NCBI GenBank assembly: GCA_002389675.1
Contig: DGQF01000010.1
Coordinates: 140,795-204,794 of the forward strand
Source of the DNA: Gammaproteobacteria bacterium UBA4421
GTDB taxonomy: Bacteria > Pseudomonadota > Gammaproteobacteria > Pseudomonadales > Azotimanducaceae
Reading direction: 5' to 3'
DNA length: 64,000 bases
Below the pieces are notes generated by a model. It made no database searches. It had not been told where the DNA came from and was given only the letters and a program-made list of their open reading frames with translations. Below are positions 34,782 through 48,103 of this stretch, piece by piece (position 1 is the stretch's first letter; every line of letters begins with the position of its first letter). The translations under genes and the position numbers were made by a program.

Positions 34782-36554
34782 ATGGCTAATATAAGAAAGA
34801 TGGAATTTGACGGAGTGATCGTTGGGGGCGGCGGAGCCGGCATGCGAGCGGCACTCCAGTTAGCGCAGTCAGGATTGCAAACGGCTGTTATATCCAAGGT
34901 TTTTCCAACACGCTCGCACACTGTCTCCGCGCAGGGAGGCATCACTTGTGCCATTGCCAGTGACGACCCTAACGATGATTGGCGTTGGCATATGTACGAC
35001 ACCGTTAAGGGGTCGGATTATATTGGTGATCAGGACGCCATAGAATATATGTGTTCCGAGGGGCCGCAGGCGGTTTTTGAGATGGAACACATGGGCTTGC
35101 CATTTTCAAGAACCGAAAACGGCAGGATTTACCAACGGCCGTTTGGTGGGCAATCTAAAGACTTTGGTAAAGGCGGGCAGGCTGCACGCACCTGTGCCGC
35201 TGCTGACCGTACAGGGCACGCGCTTTTGCACGCGCTCTATCAAGGTAATCTTAAAGCCAAAACAACCTTTTTAAACGAGTGGTTTGCCGTTGACTTGGTG
35301 AAAAATCAGGATGGCGCGGTAACCGGCGTTATTGCGATTTGCATGGAAACCGGTGAGCTGGTTTATGTTCAGTCCAGAGCCACCGTTTTAGCCACTGGCG
35401 GAGCGGGTCGAATCTATGCCTCTACCACCAACGCATTAATGTGCACGGGTGACGGCGCGGGCATGGCGCTGCGCGCGGGGTTCCCGCTGCAAGATATGGA
35501 AATGTGGCAGTTTCACCCAACTGGCATTCATGGCGCGGGTACGCTGGTCACGGAAGGTTGCCGTGGCGAGGGCGGTTACTTAGTGAATAAAGACGGCGAA
35601 CGTTTTATGGAACGTTATGCGCCAAACGCCAAGGACTTAGCCGGTCGTGATGTCGTCGCGCGCTCGATGGTGATTGAAATATTAGAAGGCCGGGGCTGTG
35701 GACCAGACGCGGATCACGTATTTCTAAAGCTTGATCATTTAGGCGAGGATGTACTTAACAGCAGACTACCGGGTATTCTTGAACTGTCCCGCACGTTTGC
35801 GCATGTGGACCCCGTTAAGGAATCAATTCCGGTTGTCCCTACCTGCCATTACATGATGGGCGGGATACCGACGCAGGTCAGTGGTCAAGCGCTGACGCAA
35901 ACTGCCAGCGGTGAGGACCAGCCGATTGATGGGTTATATGCAGCCGGTGAGGCCGCTTGTGTTTCTGTGCACGGGGCGAATCGGTTGGGAGGAAACTCGT
36001 TGTTGGACTTGATTGTATTTGGTCGCGCCGCGGGCAAACATATCGAAGAGGTTATGCGCCAAGGCGTCGCTTATCGAGAAGCCAGTGAGTCAGATATTGA
36101 GCGTGCCACGGGGCGCTTGAATCGGTGGGAGAATTCAAGCGCAGGCGAATCTGTGGCAAGCTTGAAAAAAGAGCTGCAGACGGTCATGCAAAATAGCTTT
36201 GGCGTTTTTCGAACCGAAAAAAACATGCAGGCTGGGATAAAAGAACTGGGGGATCTCAGAGAACGCATCGGGCAGGCACACTTACCCGACAAATCGAGTG
36301 CGTTTAACACCGCGCGTTTTGAAGCCTTAGAGTTAGATAACTTGCTTGAGGTTGCCGAAGCAACCGCCATTGCCGCCGAGACGCGCAAAGAAAGCCGCGG
36401 CGCACATGCGCGTGACGACTTCCAGAGCCGTGATGACGAGAATTGGTTATGCCACTCGTTATACTTTCCGCAAGATAAACATCTGGCAAAACGTGAGGTA
36501 AACTTTGCGCCTAAAACCATGGACGCCTTTGAACCCAAAGAGCGGGTCTACTAG
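34782..36554 (+). CDS. sdhA: Succinate dehydrogenase flavoprotein subunit
   Basis: Oxidises succinate to fumarate with covalently bound FAD. The 590-residue protein shows the FAD motif [17 protein letters not shown], the FAD-linking His in [14 protein letters not shown], and the active-site segments [16 protein letters not shown] and [13 protein letters not shown]. It lies on the cytoplasmic face of the inner membrane in complex II and is the third gene of sdhCDAB. A 51-base gap precedes sdhB. Confidence 0.98.
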   Translation: MANIRKMEFDGVIVGGGGAGMRAALQLAQSGLQTAVISKVFPTRSHTVSAQGGITCAIASDDPNDDWRWHMYDTVKGSDYIGDQDAIEYMCSEGPQAVFEMEHMGLPFSRTENGRIYQRPFGGQSKDFGKGGQAARTCAAADRTGHALLHALYQGNLKAKTTFLNEWFAVDLVKNQDGAVTGVIAICMETGELVYVQSRATVLATGGAGRIYASTTNALMCTGDGAGMALRAGFPLQDMEMWQFHPTGIHGAGTLVTEGCRGEGGYLVNKDGERFMERYAPNAKDLAGRDVVARSMVIEILEGRGCGPDADHVFLKLDHLGEDVLNSRLPGILELSRTFAHVDPVKESIPVVPTCHYMMGGIPTQVSGQALTQTASGEDQPIDGLYAAGEAACVSVHGANRLGGNSLLDLIVFGRAAGKHIEEVMRQGVAYREASESDIERATGRLNRWENSSAGESVASLKKELQTVMQNSFGVFRTEKNMQAGIKELGDLRERIGQAHLPDKSSAFNTARFEALELDNLLEVAEATAIAAETRKESRGAHARDDFQSRDDENWLCHSLYFPQDKHLAKREVNFAPKTMDAFEPKERVY

Positions 36555-36605
36555 GCCGCTCTAGCTCAAGCATTCAGGTAGATTTAACAAGGACAACTGA
36601 AAATC

Positions 36606-37310
36606 ATGCAAGTAAGTATTTATAGGTACAATCCGGATATTGATGAAGTGCCAACGATGCGCGATGTGAACATTGACCTGCCTAGCGGTAAAGACCTGAT
36701 GGTCCTTGATGTTCTGGCGTTGGCCAAAGAGCAAGACCCGACCTTAAGTTATCGGCGCTCGTGTCGGGAGGGGGTATGCGGTTCCGATGGTATGAATATG
36801 AACGGTAAAAATGGCTTGGCCTGCATTACGCCGGTTTCAGAGGTCATCAAGCGAGATAAGTTAATCTTGCGTCCGCTGCCGGGACTGCCTGTGATCAGAG
36901 ACTTAGTTGTGGATATGACACAATTCTACAAACAATATGAAAAAATTCAGCCTTATCTGATTAATGACACGATGCCGCCTGCGCAAGAACGTTTGCAGTC
37001 CCAAGAGGAGCGAGCCGAACTAGACGGCCTATACGAGTGCATCCTGTGTGCCTGCTGCTCCACCTCTTGCCCCTCATTTTGGTGGAACCCTGACAAATTT
37101 ATCGGCCCTGCTGGCTTGTTGCAGGCCTACCGATTCTTGGCTGATTCCAGAGATACCGCTGCGTCTGAAAGATTGGCAAATCTCGATGATCCGTTCAGTG
37201 TGTTTCGTTGCCGCGGCATCATGAACTGCGTGAGTGTTTGTCCTAAAGGGTTAAATCCAACCCGCGCAATTGGTAAGATTCGCACCTTGCTGATGCAGCA
37301 AGGTACTTAG
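36606..37310 (+). CDS. sdhB: Succinate dehydrogenase iron-sulfur subunit
   Basis: A 234-residue electron carrier with three clusters. The 2Fe-2S motif is SCREGVCGSDGMNMNG...ACIT; the 4Fe-4S motif is CILCACCSTSCP; the 3Fe-4S region is CRGIMNCVSVCPKGLNP. It carries electrons from SdhA to the quinone site. Length is normal for the family. A 121-base gap separates it from sucA. Confidence 0.98.
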   Translation: MQVSIYRYNPDIDEVPTMRDVNIDLPSGKDLMVLDVLALAKEQDPTLSYRRSCREGVCGSDGMNMNGKNGLACITPVSEVIKRDKLILRPLPGLPVIRDLVVDMTQFYKQYEKIQPYLINDTMPPAQERLQSQEERAELDGLYECILCACCSTSCPSFWWNPDKFIGPAGLLQAYRFLADSRDTAASERLANLDDPFSVFRCRGIMNCVSVCPKGLNPTRAIGKIRTLLMQQGT

Positions 37311-37431
37311 ACACCCAACAGCCCGCATTGTCTGAGATACTATGGCCTGTCGTGATTGGTCGCGATGGGTTTTTGTGGTTCTGAAAAAGGTAACCATTTT
37401 AAGTTGCGCGTTAAAAAGTTGGAGACAATGA

Positions 37432-40266
37432 GTGACTGAATCCTATATGCAGCGCATGTTACGCAGCTCCCATTTGGGTGGGCAGAACGCAGCTTATATC
37501 GAATCCTTGTACGAAAGTTTTTTGGATAACCCGAACACAGTGCCTGACAACTGGCGCAGTTTTTTTGAGCAACTGCCGACGGTTGAAGGTGTTGTTGGTC
37601 CAGATACCCCGCACTCGGCGGTTGTGAGTCACTTTGAACGATTGGGCAGAAATCGCCTAAAAGCCAAGCCGGAAAAAGTTTCTACGCGGATATCCACCGA
37701 GCACGAAGCCAAACAAATGCGAGTGCAGGATTTGGTCTCGGCTTACCGTCACCGCGGTCACAAGAAGGCAAATATTGACCCTTTGGGAATGATGGCGCGC
37801 CCAAATATGCCCGTCCTTGACCTAGCCTACCACCATCTTTCGCCTGCTGATCTTGAAGAAACTTTTCAGACCGGGACCCTGCATTATGGTGATGGTCGGG
37901 CAAAACTGAAAGATATTATCAGTGCGTTGGAGCAAACCTATTGCGGTTCAATTGGGGCCGAATATATGCATATTGTGGACGCTGCCGAGCAACTGTGGGT
38001 GCAGCAACGCCTGGAGACTGCCCGTAGCAGGCTCAATTGCAGTGTGGAACAAAAAAATTCTATTTTGGAGCGTCTCACGGCAGCGGAAGGACTTGAAAAA
38101 TATCTGCATAGGCGATATCCCGGAACCAAACGCTTTGGGCTGGAAGGGGGCGAAAGCCTGATACCTATGCTGCATGAATTGTTGCAGCGTCTGGGTGCGC
38201 GAGGCGTGATCGAAACGGTCATTTCGATGGCGCATCGCGGCCGTCTGAATGTATTAGTGAATGTTCTGGGTAAAAACCCTGCGGACTTGTTTGATGAGTT
38301 TGACGGAAGGGTGGCAGCTACGCCTGGAACTGGCGATGTAAAATACCATCAGGGTTTTTCGTCCAATATCATGACCGCAGGCGGAGAAATGCATCTGGCA
38401 CTGGCGTTTAATCCGTCGCACCTTGAGATTGCCAGCCCGGTAGTCGAGGGGTCGGTGCGAGCGCGTCAAGACCGCCGTAAAGATTATGCCGGGGATCGAG
38501 TGGTGCCGATTATCCTGCACGGGGACGCGGCATTTGCAGGCCAAGGCGTGGTTATGGAAACGTTCCAAATGTCACAAACTCGCGGGTTTAAAACCGGTGG
38601 CAGCGTTCACATTATCATCAACAATCAAATAGGCTTTACAACCCATCGCCAAATTGATGCTCGATCCTCTGAGTATTGTACAGAGGTTGCGAAAATGGTT
38701 CAGGCGCCGATTCTGCATGTCAATGGTGATGATCCTGAGGCCGTGGTTTTTGCCACTCAACTGGCTGCTGACTATCGGATGGAGTTCCGCAAGGATGTTG
38801 TCATCGATCTGATTTGTTACCGCCGACGCGGTCATAATGAAGCAGAAGAACCGATGAAGACCCAACCACAAATGTATCAACGTATCCGGTCTCATCCAAC
38901 AACCCGTACGTTATATGTCGACCAGTTGGTCGCGGACGGGGTAATCGACCGAGCCAACGCCGATAGGCTTGCGGACGAAAACCGCATCAAACTGGAGTCC
39001 GGCGGCGACGTCGCGCTGAGTATTGTAAACCAGCCCAATGAGCAACTTTTTGTCAACTGGCGCCCTTATCTCGGTCACGACTGGAACACGCCTGCAGAGA
39101 CCACGTTTGATAAGACTCGATTTAAAGAGTTGGCGGGCAAACTGGGCCAGATGCCAGACGGATTTTCCGTGCATCGGCAAGTACAGAAGATACTCGAAGA
39201 TCGCCATAAGATGGCCGCCGGAGCAATGCCCGTTAACTGGGGGTTTGCTGAGGTAATGGCTTACGCGACTTTGATTGATCAAGGTTATCCTGTGCGACTA
39301 ACGGGCCAGGACGTAGGGGTCGGCACGTTTTCTCATCGACATGCGACGCATCACAATCAAAAGACCGGCAAACGGATTATTCCGCTGAACTTATTGGACG
39401 AGAACGTTACGTTTGACCTTTATGATTCGCTGCTTTCTGAAGAAGCTGTTCTAGCCTTCGAATATGGGTATGCGACAACGGCTCCTAATAGTTTAGTGAT
39501 TTGGGAGGCGCAGTTTGGAGATTTCGCCAATGGCGCTCAGGTGGTTGTGGATCAATTTATCAGCTCGGGTGAGACCAAATGGCAACGCTTGTGCGGATTG
39601 ACCATGTTGCTGCCACATGGGTTTGAGGGTGCCGGGCCCGAGCATTCATCGGCGCGCTTGGAGCGTTATCTGCAGTTGTGCGCAGAACATAATATGCAGG
39701 TTTGCGTGCCTTCCACGCCGGCTCAGGTCTACCACATGCTGCGCCGTCAGGCACTGCGGCCTGCCCGGATTCCGCTGGTTGCTTTAACGCCCAAAAGCCT
39801 GCTGCGCCACAAACTTGCCGTATCCACGCTGGATGAGATGTGCGACGGCCACTTTCGCTGTGTTATTGGAGAAATAGATAATCTTGACGTTGCGAAGGTC
39901 GAGCGTATTGTTCTGTGTAGTGGTAAAGTTTATTACGATTTGCTTGAGGCGCGGCGCGAAGCAGAAGCTGACAGTGTCGCTATCTTGCGATTAGAGCAAT
40001 TGTATCCATTTCCTGAAGAAGATTTTGCGAAGATACTGGCGTCGTATACGCACATCAAAGAAGTGGTCTGGTGCCAAGAGGAGCCTATGAATCAAGGCGC
40101 TTGGTATTCTATGCAACATAGGCTGCGGCTGGTGATTATGGCGCAAAACGAAGATTTATATTTGGCTTATGCCGGCAGGGACGCATACGCGGCGCCCGCA
40201 GTGGGGTATGCCAGTGTGCATAATGAACAACAGGCGCAGTTGGTAGAAGATGCGTTGTTCGGTTAG
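37432..40266 (+). CDS. sucA: 2-oxoglutarate dehydrogenase E1 component
   Basis: A 944-residue thiamine-diphosphate enzyme that decarboxylates 2-oxoglutarate and passes the succinyl group to SucB. Family segments: [20 protein letters not shown] at the start, [21 protein letters not shown] [15 protein letters not shown], the TPP-binding [14 protein letters not shown], and [16 protein letters not shown]. The start is GTG 37432, seven bases after a TTGGAGACAA ribosome site. It may be read from the sdh promoter or from one in the 121-base gap. Confidence 0.97.
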   Translation: MTESYMQRMLRSSHLGGQNAAYIESLYESFLDNPNTVPDNWRSFFEQLPTVEGVVGPDTPHSAVVSHFERLGRNRLKAKPEKVSTRISTEHEAKQMRVQDLVSAYRHRGHKKANIDPLGMMARPNMPVLDLAYHHLSPADLEETFQTGTLHYGDGRAKLKDIISALEQTYCGSIGAEYMHIVDAAEQLWVQQRLETARSRLNCSVEQKNSILERLTAAEGLEKYLHRRYPGTKRFGLEGGESLIPMLHELLQRLGARGVIETVISMAHRGRLNVLVNVLGKNPADLFDEFDGRVAATPGTGDVKYHQGFSSNIMTAGGEMHLALAFNPSHLEIASPVVEGSVRARQDRRKDYAGDRVVPIILHGDAAFAGQGVVMETFQMSQTRGFKTGGSVHIIINNQIGFTTHRQIDARSSEYCTEVAKMVQAPILHVNGDDPEAVVFATQLAADYRMEFRKDVVIDLICYRRRGHNEAEEPMKTQPQMYQRIRSHPTTRTLYVDQLVADGVIDRANADRLADENRIKLESGGDVALSIVNQPNEQLFVNWRPYLGHDWNTPAETTFDKTRFKELAGKLGQMPDGFSVHRQVQKILEDRHKMAAGAMPVNWGFAEVMAYATLIDQGYPVRLTGQDVGVGTFSHRHATHHNQKTGKRIIPLNLLDENVTFDLYDSLLSEEAVLAFEYGYATTAPNSLVIWEAQFGDFANGAQVVVDQFISSGETKWQRLCGLTMLLPHGFEGAGPEHSSARLERYLQLCAEHNMQVCVPSTPAQVYHMLRRQALRPARIPLVALTPKSLLRHKLAVSTLDEMCDGHFRCVIGEIDNLDVAKVERIVLCSGKVYYDLLEARREAEADSVAILRLEQLYPFPEEDFAKILASYTHIKEVVWCQEEPMNQGAWYSMQHRLRLVIMAQNEDLYLAYAGRDAYAAPAVGYASVHNEQQAQLVEDALFG

Positions 40267-40286
40267 TCAGCAAGGTAAGAAACAAA

Positions 40287-41516
40287 ATGGACATTAAAGC
40301 TCCCACCTTCCCTGAGTCGATTACAGAGGGAACCGTTGCGCAATGGCATAAGCAACCTGGGGAATCAGTGCGTAGAGATGAGCTTCTAGCGGATATCGAA
40401 ACCGATAAAGTGGTCATCGAAGTAGTTGCGCCGGATGACGGGGCGCTGACTGAAATTCTCAAGGTAGAAGGGTCTGTGGTGGAATCAGACGAAGTGATTG
40501 CACATTTTTCGTCGGATCCGGCGCTGGCAGAGGCGCTTGATAGCGAAAACTCCGTTGCTTCAACGCCGCCATTACAAGGAGTAGCGCTTGAGGATTCGGT
40601 TGCCAGCCCGGCAGCGCGAAAGTTAGCCTCGGAATCGAGTATAGATATTAACCGCGTGTCCGGTTCAGGTCGCGATGGCCGCGTGACTAAGGAAGATGTG
40701 GCTAAATTCGTTGCGTTGATGCCTGAAACTGAGGCGTTGCTCAAACCGCAGCCTGCGCAACCTTCAACCGCTGGTATCGACGCCACGTCGCCGATGACGG
40801 GTGATTCTGAAGACCGAATCGAGCGACGCGTGCCGATGACCCGTTTACGCGCAAGCATCGCCAAACGTTTAGTCGAAGCACAACATAATGCCGCGATGTT
40901 GACTACCTTTAATGAGGTTGATATGGCTCCGGTAATGGCGTTGCGTAAAAAATATCAAGAGCAGTTCCAAAAGACACATAATGGTACTCGGTTAGGCTTT
41001 ATGTCGTTTTTTGTTCGCGCGGTAGTCGAAGCGCTCAAACGGTTCCCGTCGGTTAATGCGTCTATCGACGGCAACGATATCGTTTATCATGGCTACTATG
41101 ATATTGGCGTAGCTGTGTCCACCGAACGGGGGCTGGTTGTACCGGTCGTGCGCGAAGCAGATGCGTTAAGTTTGGCTCAAATTGAGGATCACATAAATGC
41201 TTATGGCCTGAAGGCCAAGTCAAACAAGCTGTCGTTAGAGGACATGGCTGGTGGCACGTTTACGATCTCCAATGGCGGTGTATTTGGTTCGATGATGTCC
41301 ACGCCGATACTTAATGCACCCCAAACGGGTGTGCTGGGCATGCATAATATTCAGGATCGAGCGGTTGTTGTGGAGGGTGAAATTGTTATTCGCCCCATGA
41401 TGTATTTGGCTTTATCTTACGATCACCGTCTTATTGACGGCCGAGAAGCTGTGCAGTTCTTGGTTGCGATTAAAGGCATGATCGAAGATCCGGCACGAAT
41501 TTTATTGGAATTATAG
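40287..41516 (+). CDS. sucB: 2-oxoglutarate dehydrogenase E2, dihydrolipoyl succinyltransferase
   Basis: A 409-residue core subunit. It has one lipoyl domain (lipoyl-Lys in [11 protein letters not shown], about residue 43), a peripheral-subunit-binding domain ([21 protein letters not shown]) and a catalytic C-terminus with [13 protein letters not shown]. The linkers are rich in Ala, Pro and acidic residues, as usual. It transfers the succinyl group to CoA. Only 3 bases separate it from lpd. Confidence 0.97.
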   Translation: MDIKAPTFPESITEGTVAQWHKQPGESVRRDELLADIETDKVVIEVVAPDDGALTEILKVEGSVVESDEVIAHFSSDPALAEALDSENSVASTPPLQGVALEDSVASPAARKLASESSIDINRVSGSGRDGRVTKEDVAKFVALMPETEALLKPQPAQPSTAGIDATSPMTGDSEDRIERRVPMTRLRASIAKRLVEAQHNAAMLTTFNEVDMAPVMALRKKYQEQFQKTHNGTRLGFMSFFVRAVVEALKRFPSVNASIDGNDIVYHGYYDIGVAVSTERGLVVPVVREADALSLAQIEDHINAYGLKAKSNKLSLEDMAGGTFTISNGGVFGSMMSTPILNAPQTGVLGMHNIQDRAVVVEGEIVIRPMMYLALSYDHRLIDGREAVQFLVAIKGMIEDPARILLEL

Positions 41517-42956
<1,440 letters not shown>

Positions 42957-43017
42957 CACAAAAATCAATGAACTTAACTTCCACAATAACGCAGTCCATC
43001 TCAGGAGGGGACCAATA

Positions 43018-44187
43018 GTGAATCTACATGAATATCAGGCCAAGGGGCTTTTTGCCGATTATGGCCTGCCTGTCTCTACAGGATATGCGGTGGATACCGC
43101 TGATGAAGCCGTTGCCGCAGCGGAGAAAATAGGCGGCAACCGTTGGGTTGTGAAAGTTCAGGTACACGCAGGCGGTCGCGGCAAAGCTGGCGGCGTCAAA
43201 CTGGCTGATTCTCTTGACGAGGTGAGAGCCTTCGCAGATCAGTGGATCGGCAAAAATTTAGTGACCTTTCAAACGGACGAACATGGTCAGCCTGTCAGCA
43301 AAATATATGTTGAGAGCTGCACGGATATTGACAGTGAATTCTATCTCGGGGCTGTGGTTGACCGTGGAAGCCGACGGGTTGTTTTTATGGCCTCCACAGA
43401 AGGCGGTGTGGAAATCGAGACGGTTGCGCACGAGACGCCCGAGAAGATTTTGCGAGCTACAATTGATCCATACGTCGGCGCACAGCCCTATCAGGGGCGT
43501 GAGCTGGCCTTTCAATTAGGCCTGAAGGGCCAGCAGATTCGCCAATTCACAGAACTTTTCATGGGCCTGGCCAAACTTTTCCATGAAAACGATTGTGCGC
43601 TTCTAGAAATCAACCCCCTCGTAATTACTGCTGCCGGGGATATTCATTGTCTGGACGCAAAAATTAACATAGATGGCAACGCGTTATATCGTCAACCTAA
43701 GTTGGCGCAAATGAATGATCCAAGCCAGGACGATGAACGTGAGGCTCAAGCGGCAGAGTTCAACTTGAACTATGTGGCTTTGGACGGCTCCATCGGTTGT
43801 ATGGTTAATGGTGCAGGTCTTGCGATGGGCACCATGGATCTGGTCAAACTGCACGGTGGCAATCCTGCAAATTTCTTAGATGTTGGCGGTGGAGCAACCA
43901 AAGAAGCCGTTGCCGAAGCGTTCAAAATCATTCTTTCGGATGATGCGGTGAAGGCGGTTTTGATCAATATTTTTGGTGGTATCGTCAGTTGTGCAACGAT
44001 TGCCGAAGGTATTATTGGTGCGGTTGAAGAAGTTGGCGTTGCAGTGCCTGTGGTTGTTCGCTTTGAGGGTAATAATTCTGCGTTGGGGAGAAAAACGCTG
44101 GCCGATAGCGGTTTAAATATTATCCCCGGCGAATCATTGGTTGATGCGGTTGAAAAAGCAGTAGCCGCAGCTGGAGGACAATCATGA
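43018..44187 (+). CDS. sucC: Succinyl-CoA synthetase beta subunit
   Basis: A 389-residue ATP-grasp subunit that, with SucD, makes ATP or GTP from succinyl-CoA. It starts at GTG 43018 with [18 protein letters not shown], preceded by a strong AGGAGGGG site (43003-43010); an in-frame start further upstream would run into lpd. The nucleotide-binding [16 protein letters not shown] and the C-terminal [11 protein letters not shown] are clear. It overlaps sucD as ATGA. Confidence 0.97.
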   Translation: MNLHEYQAKGLFADYGLPVSTGYAVDTADEAVAAAEKIGGNRWVVKVQVHAGGRGKAGGVKLADSLDEVRAFADQWIGKNLVTFQTDEHGQPVSKIYVESCTDIDSEFYLGAVVDRGSRRVVFMASTEGGVEIETVAHETPEKILRATIDPYVGAQPYQGRELAFQLGLKGQQIRQFTELFMGLAKLFHENDCALLEINPLVITAAGDIHCLDAKINIDGNALYRQPKLAQMNDPSQDDEREAQAAEFNLNYVALDGSIGCMVNGAGLAMGTMDLVKLHGGNPANFLDVGGGATKEAVAEAFKIILSDDAVKAVLINIFGGIVSCATIAEGIIGAVEEVGVAVPVVVRFEGNNSALGRKTLADSGLNIIPGESLVDAVEKAVAAAGGQS

Positions 44188-45059
44188 GTATTTTAATTAA
44201 CAAAGACACCAAAGTGATTTGTCAGGGATTTACCGGTTCTCAGGGCACGTTGCATAGCGAACAAGCTTTGGCCTATGGCACCCAACTGGTTGGTGGGGTA
44301 ACACCAGGAAAAGGCGGCACAATCCATTTGGGTCTGCCGGTTTTTGATACCGTTGCTGAAGCTGTGGCGCAAACGGGTGCGACAGCTTCCGTGATTTACG
44401 TACCCGCGGGCTTTTGTAAAGATTCCATTTTGGAAGCCTGTGATGCAGGCATAGAACTTATTGTATGCATCACCGAAGGTATTCCTACCCTAGATATGTT
44501 AGCTGTGAAGGCGCGTATTGAAATCAGCGGCGCGCGTATGATTGGTCCCAATTGCCCGGGTATCATCACGCCTGGGGAAACCAAAATTGGCATTATGCCT
44601 GGGGATATTCACCTTCAGGGCAAGGTGGGTATTGTCTCGCGCTCTGGGACCCTGACCTATGAAGCGGTCAAACAGACGACAGATCGCGGATTTGGTCAAA
44701 GCTCATGTGTCGGAATCGGTGGAGACCCTATTCCGGGTAGTCACTTTATTGACATCCTCAAGTTGTTTCAGGAGGACCCCGACACCGAGGCCATTGTCAT
44801 GGTTGGAGAAATAGGTGGTAACGCGGAAGAAGAAGCGGCCGCATATATCAAATCCAATGTAACAAAACCCGTTGTGGGTTATATCGCCGGTGTGACAGCA
44901 CCCGCGGGTAAACGAATGGGCCACGCCGGTGCCATCATTGCCGGGGGTAAAGGGACGGCTGATGAAAAATTCGCTGCTCTAGAGGATGCAGGTGTCCGCA
45001 CTGTGCGCAGTTTGGCTGAAATCGGTGATGCACTGGCAGAGGTCACCGGTTGGCAATGA
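44184..45059 (+). CDS. sucD: Succinyl-CoA synthetase alpha subunit
   Basis: A 291-residue subunit that binds CoA and is phosphorylated on a His. The CoA-binding [18 protein letters not shown], the [15 protein letters not shown] segment and the active-site His in [11 protein letters not shown] are all present. It is the last gene of the sdh-suc operon; a long hairpin follows about 70 bases after the stop. Confidence 0.97.
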   Translation: MSILINKDTKVICQGFTGSQGTLHSEQALAYGTQLVGGVTPGKGGTIHLGLPVFDTVAEAVAQTGATASVIYVPAGFCKDSILEACDAGIELIVCITEGIPTLDMLAVKARIEISGARMIGPNCPGIITPGETKIGIMPGDIHLQGKVGIVSRSGTLTYEAVKQTTDRGFGQSSCVGIGGDPIPGSHFIDILKLFQEDPDTEAIVMVGEIGGNAEEEAAAYIKSNVTKPVVGYIAGVTAPAGKRMGHAGAIIAGGKGTADEKFAALEDAGVRTVRSLAEIGDALAEVTGWQ

Positions 45060-45129
45060 TGGGCTGATGCTCACCGGATAAGCAGTAATACTCTAGAACC
45101 AACGAGCGTCTGCTGTTCCGATTAGCTTT

Positions 45130-45169
45130 GAAAGGGCTCATGTTTGCATAAGCAAGCACTGAGCCTTTC
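45130..45169 (+). terminator. Long hairpin after sucD, just upstream of the htpG promoter
   Basis: GAAAGGGCTCA pairs with TGAGCCTTTC (one bulged base on each side), and inside this TGTTTGC pairs with GCAAGCA around the loop ATAA. Together they give about 17 bp of near-continuous stem. No T-tract follows; the next bases are CCCCCTTGAA of the heat-shock promoter. Likely the 3' boundary of the suc transcript. Confidence 0.6.
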
Positions 45170-45172
45170 CCC

Positions 45173-45200
45173 CTTGAATTATCTTCACTTAGCCCCATAA
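45173..45200 (+). promoter_or_regulatory. Sigma-32 (heat-shock) promoter of htpG
   Basis: CTTGAA (45173-45178), a 14-base spacer and CCCCATAA (45193-45200), matching the RpoH consensus (CTTGAA, 13-15 bases, CCCCATnT) at all but one position. It is about 33 bases before the htpG start codon. Confidence 0.88.
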
Positions 45201-45232
45201 CCCTCACACCAACATATTCAAGCAAGGTAGTC

Positions 45233-47185
45233 ATGAGCGATACGGCCTCTCCCAATACAACAGAAACCCACACTTTCCAGACCGAAGCGAAACAGCTGCT
45301 CAAGTTGATGATTCACTCGCTGTATTCCAACAGAGAGATTTTTCTGCGTGAGCTGATTTCTAATGCGTCAGATGCTATCGACAAACTCCGGTTTAAATCG
45401 ATCGAAGCTCCCGATTTGCTGGGTGAGGATGCCGAGTTCCATATCGACATCACATTCGATAAAGAAGCTAAAACGTTAGTCCTGGCCGATAACGGTATAG
45501 GCATGTCTCGCGAAGAGGTAATCACCAATCTGGGCACGATCGCTAAATCAGGGACGGCTGAATTTCTGACCAATCTGACCGGTGATCAGGCCAAAGACGC
45601 TCAGTTGATTGGGCAGTTTGGTGTAGGTTTTTATTCAGCTTTTATGGTTGCTGATGTAGTTGAGGTACGCACCCTCGCAGCAGGTGGCGATCAAGGTGTG
45701 TTGTGGCGCTCCAGCGGCGAGGACGCATACGAACTCGAAGAGGTTGAGCTGACTCAACGCGGCACCTCAGTGACGTTATACCTACAGGAAGACGCGTTAG
45801 ATTTCGCTGATGATTTCAGATTACGTAACGTCGTGCGCAAATACTCAGATCATATTGACGTGCCGGTGCGTATGTTGAAGCAGGCGGAAGCGAATCCGCA
45901 GGACAATGCCGACGATGAAGCGGTCATTGATCAGGTTGAAGCGGCTGAATTCGAGCCGGTTAATTCAGCGCAGGCCCTCTGGACGCGCTCGCGTAGCGAG
46001 GTTAGCGACGATGAATATAAAGAATTTTACAAACACGTTTCGCATGATTTTGAGGATCCACTAAGTTGGAGTCACAATCGAGTTGAGGGCAAACTTGAAT
46101 ATTCGAGCCTGCTGTACCTCCCCAAGCGCGCGCCTTTTGATATGTACAATCGAGAAGTGCCGCGAGGACTCAAACTGTATGTACAACGAGTGTTTATTTT
46201 AGATGATGCGGAGCAGTTTTTGCCCCTATATCTAAGATTCGTGAAGGGGGTGCTGGATTCTAATGATCTACCTCTGAACGTTTCCCGTGAGATACTCCAG
46301 GACGATGAACGTGTCACCTCGATTCGCAATGCTCTAACTAAGCGGGTGCTGAATCTACTTGATACTATGGCTAAAAAGTCTCCGGAGGACTATCAAACGT
46401 TCTGGAACGAGTTTGGTGAAGTGCTCAAAGAAGGCGCGGGGGAAGATTTTGCCAATAGGGAAGCATTGGCCAAGTTAATGCGCTTTGCATCCAGCAAATC
46501 AGACGGCTCTGCCAAAACAGTCAGTCTCGATGCTTATCTGGAGCGCAAAGTGGCCGAGCAAGAGGCCATTTACTATATATGTTCGGAGACCTATGAGACC
46601 GCAAAGCGCAGTCCACACTTAGAGATGTTTAAGGCTAAGGACGTTGAAGTGCTGTTGATGTTTGACCGCATCGATGAATGGCTGATGAGCATGTTGACAG
46701 AGTATACGGGCGTGCAGTTTATAGATGTGATGCGTGGTGATGTGACTCTGCCTGGCGAAGCCAAGGACGAACAAGACGACGCAGACAAGAAAGAGGAAGA
46801 AGACAGCGCGGCGAACGAACATCCTTTGGTGGCGCGGATCGCTGATGTCCTTGGTGATAAAGTGGACAGCGTGCGTCCGTCCAAAAGGCTCACGGATTCA
46901 CCGGCTTGTTTGGTTTTGGCCGATTATGCCATGGGGGTTCAAATGCGCCGCATCATGGAGGCCAGTGGGCAAGCAATGCCGGATTCTAAACCGATCTTTG
47001 AATTCAACATTACCCATCCGTTATTGGAACGTTTGGATCAGGAACCAGATGAAGATCGATTCGCAGAATTAGTAGGGGTGTTATTCGATCAAGCCAGTTT
47101 AGCAGAAGGTGGGGCACTGACTGACCCGGGAGCCTATGTCGAGCGCTTGAATCGCTTACTACTTGAACTGCTCGACGCACAGTAG
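45233..47185 (+). CDS. htpG: Hsp90-family chaperone HtpG
   Basis: A 650-residue cytoplasmic ATP-dependent chaperone, slightly longer than the E. coli protein. The N-terminal ATPase shows [21 protein letters not shown], the Mg/ATP loop ADNGIGMS and the lid [15 protein letters not shown] middle domain ([24 protein letters not shown]) and a C-terminal dimerisation domain follow. An acidic insert (about residues 505-525, [17 protein letters not shown]) lies before the C-terminal domain. Expression is probably heat-induced through the promoter upstream. Confidence 0.97.
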   Translation: MSDTASPNTTETHTFQTEAKQLLKLMIHSLYSNREIFLRELISNASDAIDKLRFKSIEAPDLLGEDAEFHIDITFDKEAKTLVLADNGIGMSREEVITNLGTIAKSGTAEFLTNLTGDQAKDAQLIGQFGVGFYSAFMVADVVEVRTLAAGGDQGVLWRSSGEDAYELEEVELTQRGTSVTLYLQEDALDFADDFRLRNVVRKYSDHIDVPVRMLKQAEANPQDNADDEAVIDQVEAAEFEPVNSAQALWTRSRSEVSDDEYKEFYKHVSHDFEDPLSWSHNRVEGKLEYSSLLYLPKRAPFDMYNREVPRGLKLYVQRVFILDDAEQFLPLYLRFVKGVLDSNDLPLNVSREILQDDERVTSIRNALTKRVLNLLDTMAKKSPEDYQTFWNEFGEVLKEGAGEDFANREALAKLMRFASSKSDGSAKTVSLDAYLERKVAEQEAIYYICSETYETAKRSPHLEMFKAKDVEVLLMFDRIDEWLMSMLTEYTGVQFIDVMRGDVTLPGEAKDEQDDADKKEEEDSAANEHPLVARIADVLGDKVDSVRPSKRLTDSPACLVLADYAMGVQMRRIMEASGQAMPDSKPIFEFNITHPLLERLDQEPDEDRFAELVGVLFDQASLAEGGALTDPGAYVERLNRLLLELLDAQ

Positions 47186-47186
47186 C

Positions 47187-48086
47187 GTGACAGCACACAC
47201 CGTTTCCAGTTTGATTGAAACGGTTTTCGAACAGTTTGAGGCGCACGACCTGAGCTATGGTCATGGGACTGACAACGCCTGGGATGAAGCTGTTGCCTTA
47301 GTCCTAGGTGTGGCAGGTGAGGCGGATGACCGATCGGTGCTGGAACGAACGGTGTCTCCAGAGCATATACAGCGGTGTTTGCAGTTATGTCACCAGCGCG
47401 TTGAATCGCGGCTGCCGCTCGCCTATTTAACGGGTCGTTGTACCTATATGGGCATCGACTTTGCCATTGCCCCCGGGGTGATCGTGCCGCGCTCGCCTAT
47501 CGGCTATCTGTTGGCAGATCATTTGCTCGCATGGTTGCCGGATCCCGTCACTCAAATCCTGGATTTATGCAGCGGCAGTGGTTGTTTGGGTATCATCGCA
47601 GCTCAACTGTTTCCGCAAGCGCAGGTCACTTTAGTTGAATTAGACGATCATGCCATTGCTATAGCTCGGGAAAACATTCACCGCCTGGGCCTGGATAACA
47701 GAGTCACCTTGCGCAAGGGTGATGTAACAAAGACTCTATCGTTTCCGCAGCGTTTTGATCTGGTGTTGAGCAATCCACCTTATGTTGACGCCGCTGATAT
47801 GAATCAACTCCCCCCGGAGTACCTTGCCGAACCCCATGCTGGTCTGGCTGCGGGACAAGATGGTCTGAGTATTATTTGCCCCATCATTAACCAATTAACG
47901 AACTGGTTAACCCCGCAGGGTCTTTTTATCGGAGAAGTGGGTGCAAGCGCACCTGCGCTGATGGCGCGTTATCCCAGGTTGCCTTTGTTTTGGCCGGAGC
48001 TGCCTTTGGGTGGAGAAGGTGTTTTTCTCCTTGAAGCATCCGGCCTTACTTTTCATACTGGGACGACTGTCGAAGATGCCCATTAA
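47187..48086 (+). CDS. prmB: 50S ribosomal protein L3 glutamine methyltransferase
   Basis: A SAM-dependent methyltransferase of about 299 residues that modifies a Gln of ribosomal protein L3. The SAM motif is ILDLCSGSGCLGIIAA and the catalytic N-P-P-Y is in LVLSNPPYVDAADM; PrmA/PrmC relatives share this. The N-terminal helical domain and the RLPLAYLTGRCTYMGIDF segment favour PrmB over PrmC, and its place before aroC matches other gammaproteobacteria. GTG 47187, one base after the htpG stop, is the likely start. Confidence 0.9.
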   Translation: MTAHTVSSLIETVFEQFEAHDLSYGHGTDNAWDEAVALVLGVAGEADDRSVLERTVSPEHIQRCLQLCHQRVESRLPLAYLTGRCTYMGIDFAIAPGVIVPRSPIGYLLADHLLAWLPDPVTQILDLCSGSGCLGIIAAQLFPQAQVTLVELDDHAIAIARENIHRLGLDNRVTLRKGDVTKTLSFPQRFDLVLSNPPYVDAADMNQLPPEYLAEPHAGLAAGQDGLSIICPIINQLTNWLTPQGLFIGEVGASAPALMARYPRLPLFWPELPLGGEGVFLLEASGLTFHTGTTVEDAH

Positions 48087-48103
48087 AATTGGAGCTAGCG
48101 TAG

